DNA of 9,678 nucleotides, from NCBI GenBank assembly GCA_002700485.1, contig PADU01000026.1:1-9678 (forward strand), given 5' to 3'. This DNA comes from SAR116 cluster bacterium. Lineage in GTDB: Bacteria > Pseudomonadota > Alphaproteobacteria > Puniceispirillales > Puniceispirillaceae. The notes beneath the pieces were generated by a model, which saw only the letters and a program-made list of their open reading frames with translations, made no database searches and had not been told where the DNA came from. Positions within the stretch are counted from its first letter, which is position 1. Each line of letters opens with the position of its first letter. Below are positions 5,656 to 9,678 of the stretch, piece after piece. Position numbers and translations under genes: made by a program.

Positions 5656-6510
5656 TTAGCCGTACGCAAAAAGATTTTGTTGCCTCATCTTATTTGCAAG
5701 CTGCGTGAAAGCTTCAATCGATAGCTCCTGCGGTCGGGCGGTAGGGTCAATATTAGCTGACAGAAGTAATTTTTCCCCACCATATTTTTTGAAAGAGGCC
5801 CGCAGCATCTTTCGTCTTTGACCAAAGGCGATCATCGTTGTTGTTTCAAGGTCTTCTTTCCTGCAGTCATATAGAGGCCGTGAGCGCGGGATCAAATGAA
5901 CAACTGAGGAAATAATTTTGGGAGGTGGTATGAAAGCTTGAGGTGGAACATCAAATTTCAGTTCTGCATTGCAGAGCCATTGTGTGAGAATAGACAATCG
6001 TCCATAAGCCTTGTCACCAGGTTGGGCTACTAGCCGCTCTGCAACCTCTTTCTGAAACATCAAGGTCAGAGATACAAACGCGTTTGCATGTGCAAGCCAT
6101 CTCAGCAGTAATGCAATTGCAATATTATAGGGAAGATTTGCTACAATTTTTCGCGGCGCATTGCCCATTTTCCAGATTGGTTGCCTCATCGCATCTTTTT
6201 CCAGCAGAGCTAAATGCCCGTCTGTTGCAGTAACGATATGCTCAAGAAACTGAATTGCCCGGTGGTCCTTTTCTATAGCAATAACCTTCTCTGCGCCCTC
6301 TAAGAACAGGGCACGGGTTAATCCGCCGGGACCAGGCCCTATTTCAAACACTGTTCCCGTTAGAGGAGATGCGACTCTAGCAATCCGTTGGGTAAGATTA
6401 AGATCAAAAATAAAGTTCTGGCTAAGTGACTTTCTGGCCGGAAAATCTTTTTGATTTATCAGCTGCCGCAAAGGTGGTAAGGCAGAAATTTTTTCTGTAA
6501 TCGAAGTCAT
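5656..6510 (-). CDS. rsmA: 16S rRNA (adenine1518/1519-N6)-dimethyltransferase
   Basis: RsmA (KsgA) uses S-adenosylmethionine to dimethylate two adjacent adenines in the 3' terminal helix of 16S rRNA, a late 30S assembly checkpoint. The 284 residues fit. Motifs are KSLSQNFIFD (27-36), the SAM-binding EIGPGPGGLTRAL (56-68), AIEKD (78-82), the catalytic NLPYNI (125-130), FQKEVAERL (152-160), YGRLS (169-173), FIPPPKI (193-199) and FGQRRKMLR (229-237). The first 26 residues, including LPPLRQLI, match the N-terminus common in Alphaproteobacteria, which supports the ATG at 6510. That ATG overlaps the pdxA stop as ATGA, so translation is probably coupled. It is the last gene of the minus-strand cluster and converges on gmk. 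Confidence 0.96.
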   Translation of the reverse strand: MTSITEKISALPPLRQLINQKDFPARKSLSQNFIFDLNLTQRIARVASPLTGTVFEIGPGPGGLTRALFLEGAEKVIAIEKDHRAIQFLEHIVTATDGHLALLEKDAMRQPIWKMGNAPRKIVANLPYNIAIALLLRWLAHANAFVSLTLMFQKEVAERLVAQPGDKAYGRLSILTQWLCNAELKFDVPPQAFIPPPKIISSVVHLIPRSRPLYDCRKEDLETTTMIAFGQRRKMLRASFKKYGGEKLLLSANIDPTARPQELSIEAFTQLANKMRQQNLFAYG

Positions 6511-7499
6511 TCTGAATGAAGCTGCTTGGTTGCTGCCATCTGCTGTGCGGTGTTAATGGCACTAATTATACTGCCTGGGTGACTGTTAAACCTTGCCGCT
6601 CGGTCAAAAGCTGTTCCATGATCAGGCGATGTGCGGATAAAGCTCAGACCAAGTGTGATGTTCACAGTCCTATAAAAATCAATAGTTTTCACAGGGATTA
6701 AGGCTTGGTCATGATACATGCATAGAACGACATCATAGCTATCCCGTTTTTCAGAATAAAACAGGGTGTCAGCAGAAAACGGTCCCAGCAAAGATGTTTT
6801 TTCAATTTCTTGGACTTGTATAAGTGGGATAAGTTTATCTGTCTCAAATCTGCCTAGATGCCCATCTTCGCCAGCATGCGGATTAAGGCCAGCAATAGCT
6901 ATACGCGGAAAAGGACAGTTAAAGTATTGGCGAAGGGCCGTGCTTAAAACCTTAATAGTGCGTTTGAACAGTTCAGTTGTAATTGTTTTCTCAACATCTG
7001 ATAGTGGGAGATGAATTGTCAAAGGCACAACACGCAAAGACGAATTGGCTAGCATCATGACAGGAAAGCTCTCCGAGCTGTCAAGTTTTGCAAGAAATTC
7101 AGTTTGTCCTGGAAATTCAAATCCATTTTCATACAAAACTGATTTGGCAATGGGGCTTGTAACTATAGCCGAAAACTGGCCCTGTTTGACTTGTTTTACC
7201 GCCTGTTTAATGGATTCCACAATCGTCGGCGCGTTTCTCGGATCAGGCTGCCCAACGCACGGCATAACTTGCCAGTCAATTTTCCAAACGCTGCATTTTT
7301 CAGCTGACAAACTGACGGTGGAATCAAAAGATGTGAAGGAAATATTCAGACCAGCAGCGAGGGCAACTGATGACAAATGTTCAATGTCACCCATCAGCAC
7401 AATATTCTTTTGCCCTTCTGACCACGCCTTAAGGGCAATTTCAGGTCCAATTCCAGATGGGTCTCCAGGTGTAATTAGAGCTGGTTTGATAACATTCAT
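6507..7499 (-). CDS. pdxA: 4-hydroxythreonine-4-phosphate dehydrogenase
   Basis: PdxA oxidises 4-phosphohydroxy-L-threonine with NAD(P)+; the product condenses with deoxyxylulose phosphate (by PdxJ) to give pyridoxine phosphate. The 330 residues are standard. TPGDPSGIGPE (10-20) opens the protein. The three metal-binding histidines are visible as His163 (TIHLPL), His208 (GLNPHAGE) and His263 (MYHDQ). RTSPDHGTAFDRA (289-301) is the conserved C-terminal signature. One oddity: the substrate-binding GHTE motif reads GQTE (131-134), a His-to-Gln change at residue 132. The ATG at 7499 overlaps the surA stop as ATGA, and the gene end overlaps the rsmA start. The surA-pdxA-rsmA order is common in Proteobacteria. 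Confidence 0.96.
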   Translation of the reverse strand: MNVIKPALITPGDPSGIGPEIALKAWSEGQKNIVLMGDIEHLSSVALAAGLNISFTSFDSTVSLSAEKCSVWKIDWQVMPCVGQPDPRNAPTIVESIKQAVKQVKQGQFSAIVTSPIAKSVLYENGFEFPGQTEFLAKLDSSESFPVMMLANSSLRVVPLTIHLPLSDVEKTITTELFKRTIKVLSTALRQYFNCPFPRIAIAGLNPHAGEDGHLGRFETDKLIPLIQVQEIEKTSLLGPFSADTLFYSEKRDSYDVVLCMYHDQALIPVKTIDFYRTVNITLGLSFIRTSPDHGTAFDRAARFNSHPGSIISAINTAQQMAATKQLHSE

Positions 7500-8818
7500 G
7501 TGGTGTTATCTCTATAGATGATAGAGGCTTGTCTCTGAAGCCTGAGTAAAAATCGGCCGCTAAGCGTGGAAACGAGTTTTTCCATTTCAGCTCGTTTAAT
7601 TTCCTGTAGATCAGGCAGAACAAGATCTGGCGCTTTTTTATCGCATAGCATGAAAACGACCATGCCTTCACTAAAAGCAAGTGGAGTCGTTTTTTCACCC
7701 ACATCAAGGTCAAGAATTACTTTTTGCAGTTGCGGTGTTAGGCTGCCTATTTTCAAATTCTCCAACATTGGAGAAATGTCTGGTGCCAAAGTGCTGGCAA
7801 ATTCTGCCATGTCAGAGCAGCTGTTAATCGACTTTGTTTGTTGGTAAAGCAAGTCTGAGGCCATCTGTCTTTTTTCAATCGAGGCGGTTAGAGGAATTTG
7901 AGCAACTGCACGGGCCAGAACAATTTCTGTTTCCAGGGGATCTAACAGGCCATTTTCACGCATCTCGGATTTTCGTAGAACAAATATTTGACCTTCCAAT
8001 GAGAGAGGTCCAACAATTTCGCCAATCCTAGTTGATAGAAGAGGCGTTCTGATTTCACTAGGGAGGTGAGTAGCAAAGACCCAGTCAACTAAACCACCTC
8101 TGCTCGCTGTGGTAGCATCAGAATATTGTTGCGCAATACTGGCAAAATCTGCGCCATCGTTCAATGCGGCAACAATTTTTTCACCAAGAGATAAGGTCGC
8201 TTCAGGGGAACGATTAGGATTAGGCAAAAGAATAATCTCACTGAAGCGCACCTGAGGCTCGCTTTTAAGCTTAATTAATCTGTTAAGCTCTTGTTGTGCA
8301 GTTTTTTCAATGTTTTCAAATTGTCGCTTGAACTTTAGGCGCAGGGCGTTGCTCCACAATATGTCAGCTTTGATTTTGTTCAGAACTGTACGCTGTGGAA
8401 TATTCAATTCTTTTAGAACTAGAGAACCTTTCTTGCCATTACGGCCAAAATTATTATCTAAGATTTTTTGGGCTGTGCTATCTAGCCTTGGAATGGTTCC
8501 AGGAGCAATACTTTTACCAAACTGCTGTTTAAGCCTGTCTGCGATCAACCCTTGCAATGCATCCCTTCGTAGAATTTTCTCGGATACTTTAAGTTGAGTG
8601 ACCCTGCGCAAATAACTGATCCGGTCAGTCAATTCAAGATTTGTAATCGGTTCACTATTTACCAGCGCAATTACCCTTAATTCGTCTTTTGCCTGTAAGG
8701 GGGGGCTCATCAAAAATGTTGAAAACATTGCTACCGAGGCAATGCAGAGGGCGGAAATCTTTTTAACCCCTGTTATCATTGTCATATTTGTTTCAGCGAT
8801 CTGGTGCCATTTAAGCAT
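7496..8818 (-). CDS. surA: Periplasmic chaperone / peptidyl-prolyl isomerase, SurA type
   Basis: SurA escorts unfolded outer-membrane proteins across the periplasm. The 440-residue protein has an N-terminal signal: basic GVKK (17-20), a hydrophobic stretch (21-38) and a likely cleavage site after LQA near residue 43. The SurA N-domain follows (ALVNSEPITNLELTDRI, 51-67). One recognisable parvulin domain spans about 189-285, with VRFSEIILLP and a GGLVDWV segment. The region 300-392 looks like a degenerate second parvulin, and a C-terminal helix (403-430) is typical. The ATG at 8818 is favoured because AGGGA, overlapping the lptG stop, lies 9 nt upstream; starts at residues 12 or 14 lack such a site but would give a more usual signal peptide. 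Sequence divergence from gammaproteobacterial SurA is high, so the exact clients are not known. Confidence 0.88.
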   Translation of the reverse strand: MLKWHQIAETNMTMITGVKKISALCIASVAMFSTFLMSPPLQAKDELRVIALVNSEPITNLELTDRISYLRRVTQLKVSEKILRRDALQGLIADRLKQQFGKSIAPGTIPRLDSTAQKILDNNFGRNGKKGSLVLKELNIPQRTVLNKIKADILWSNALRLKFKRQFENIEKTAQQELNRLIKLKSEPQVRFSEIILLPNPNRSPEATLSLGEKIVAALNDGADFASIAQQYSDATTASRGGLVDWVFATHLPSEIRTPLLSTRIGEIVGPLSLEGQIFVLRKSEMRENGLLDPLETEIVLARAVAQIPLTASIEKRQMASDLLYQQTKSINSCSDMAEFASTLAPDISPMLENLKIGSLTPQLQKVILDLDVGEKTTPLAFSEGMVVFMLCDKKAPDLVLPDLQEIKRAEMEKLVSTLSGRFLLRLQRQASIIYRDNTT

Positions 8819-8830
8819 GATGATTTTTCC

Positions 8831-9678
8831 CTATTCATCAACGCGAGCAAGCAGGAAGCCACTGAAAAGACAGATAAGCAACGCAGGAGCCCAACCTGCC
8901 AGCACATAAGGTAGTTTTGCTGTGTTACCAAGCAGATAGACAATGTCTGAAAGAAAATAAACTGCAAAACCACTTCCCAGTCCAAGCACAATAAGACGTA
9001 TTTTCGTTTGCCGTGAGAAATGCAAAAGCGTAAAGCTTGCAGCTAACATAGCAAGCCCAATCAGTTTGAAAGGGGTTGAAAGCAATTGATGAAAAAAAAC
9101 TAAGTGTTGATTTACGGGCAAGCCAGCGCGTTTTTGAACAGCAATGAAGTTGGGAAAATTATAAATGCTTACGGTTTTTGGTGGCAATTTACTTTCTGCC
9201 AAGTCAGATAGTTTTAGGGTAGTCGGAAACATTACATCACCTAAGTATACCCGTTGACCGTCATTTTGAATGCGAATTGCATTTGAAATTATCCAGCTAC
9301 CATTTACCAGCCTCATTTCATCAGCCTTTATGCGCCAGTCCAGTAGACCCTCTTTATGAATCTTATAGATTAATGGAGATCGGATTAATGATTTCTCAAC
9401 CATTAGGGTTGCACCGTTGATGATAAAGTTATTCCCATCTGCAAGGTCGCGCATCCAGATACCATTTGTTGAGACTGATAATTCAGACCGCCTGTCATTG
9501 CCGAATATTTCTCCCATCAGGTATTCATATTGCTTCGCTGTGGTCGCAGCAATTGGATTAAAAACTGTGATGTGGAACAATCCAAAGGCGAAGACGGTCG
9601 CGATTACAGGAAGTAAGGCTTGCCAGATATTTTGTCCTGTTGTTCGGCCAACGAGAAATTCATGCGAACGTCCCCATA
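8831..9678 (-). CDS. lptG: LPS export ABC permease LptG, C-terminal part (cut by window edge)
   Basis: LptG pairs with LptF and the ATPase LptB to pull LPS from the inner membrane and push it along the LptC-LptA bridge. The frame is open to the right edge (first full codon 9676-9674), giving 281 residues; the N-terminal first membrane helices lie outside. Visible parts, in window numbering, are a coupling-type segment RSHEFLVGRTTGQNIWQ (3-19), a membrane helix ending in FNPIAA (about 20-45), a periplasmic beta-rich domain (about 50-195), and three C-terminal membrane helices (about 205-280) ending APALLICLFSGFLLARVDE. LptF and LptG are similar; position next to surA and the GWAPALL ending favour LptG. 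It is followed by surA after 12 bp, with no lptD between. Confidence 0.9.
   Translation of the reverse strand, partial: WGRSHEFLVGRTTGQNIWQALLPVIATVFAFGLFHITVFNPIAATTAKQYEYLMGEIFGNDRRSELSVSTNGIWMRDLADGNNFIINGATLMVEKSLIRSPLIYKIHKEGLLDWRIKADEMRLVNGSWIISNAIRIQNDGQRVYLGDVMFPTTLKLSDLAESKLPPKTVSIYNFPNFIAVQKRAGLPVNQHLVFFHQLLSTPFKLIGLAMLAASFTLLHFSRQTKIRLIVLGLGSGFAVYFLSDIVYLLGNTAKLPYVLAGWAPALLICLFSGFLLARVDE

Noticed and set aside
7045..7521. Open frame of 158 codons on the plus strand across pdxA
   Set aside because: It is antisense to a clear pdxA, has no family pattern and its cysteine- and serine-rich content is typical of a shadow frame.
9578..9580. TTG at 9580 as the lptG start
   Set aside because: The frame continues upstream to the window edge with recognisable LptG sequence (RSHEFLVGRTTGQNIWQ), so the start lies outside the window.

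Overview
The window is a piece of an alphaproteobacterial chromosome holding only conserved housekeeping genes. The start of ribosomal protein S6 (rpsF) sits divergently beside fabD-fabG-acpP-fabF-mltG-gmk, and gmk runs tail to tail into rsmA-pdxA-surA-lptG. These two neighbourhoods are typical of Alphaproteobacteria. By eye the base composition is moderate (roughly mid-40s % GC) and intergenic spacers are short. That would fit a streamlined, perhaps marine, lineage such as SAR116, but the assignment is an inference from gene order and protein style and was not tested by phylogeny.

Layout. Positions 1-183 (minus) are the first 61 codons of rpsF. Positions 184-441 are a divergent promoter region with two candidate back-to-back promoters and a strong hairpin in the rpsF leader. 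Positions 442-2507 (plus) carry fabD, fabG and acpP, followed by a very strong intrinsic terminator at 2531-2589. Positions 2590-2684 are a leader with an orphan Shine-Dalgarno sequence. Positions 2685-5649 (plus) carry fabF, mltG (sharing 4 bp with fabF) and gmk. After a 6-bp convergent gap, 5656-9678 (minus) carry, in transcription order, lptG (N-terminus missing), surA, pdxA and rsmA. surA/pdxA and pdxA/rsmA share ATGA overlaps; lptG and surA are 12 bp apart.

How the genes work together. FabD, FabG, ACP and FabF form the core of type II fatty-acid synthesis: malonyl loading, ketoreduction, carrier and condensation. MltG trims nascent peptidoglycan and Gmk makes GDP. On the other strand, LptG is part of the LPS export machine and SurA is a periplasmic chaperone for outer-membrane proteins, classically including LptD. 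PdxA makes a precursor of pyridoxal phosphate and RsmA dimethylates 16S rRNA. The window is therefore mostly envelope biogenesis plus translation and cofactor genes.

I found no mobile element, CRISPR array, tRNA, rRNA or evidently novel protein system. The points worth a second look are structural and regulatory: RNA leaders before rpsF, acpP and fabF, a perfect hairpin inside fabF, a symmetric divergent promoter, and the absence of lptD and yicC from their usual places.
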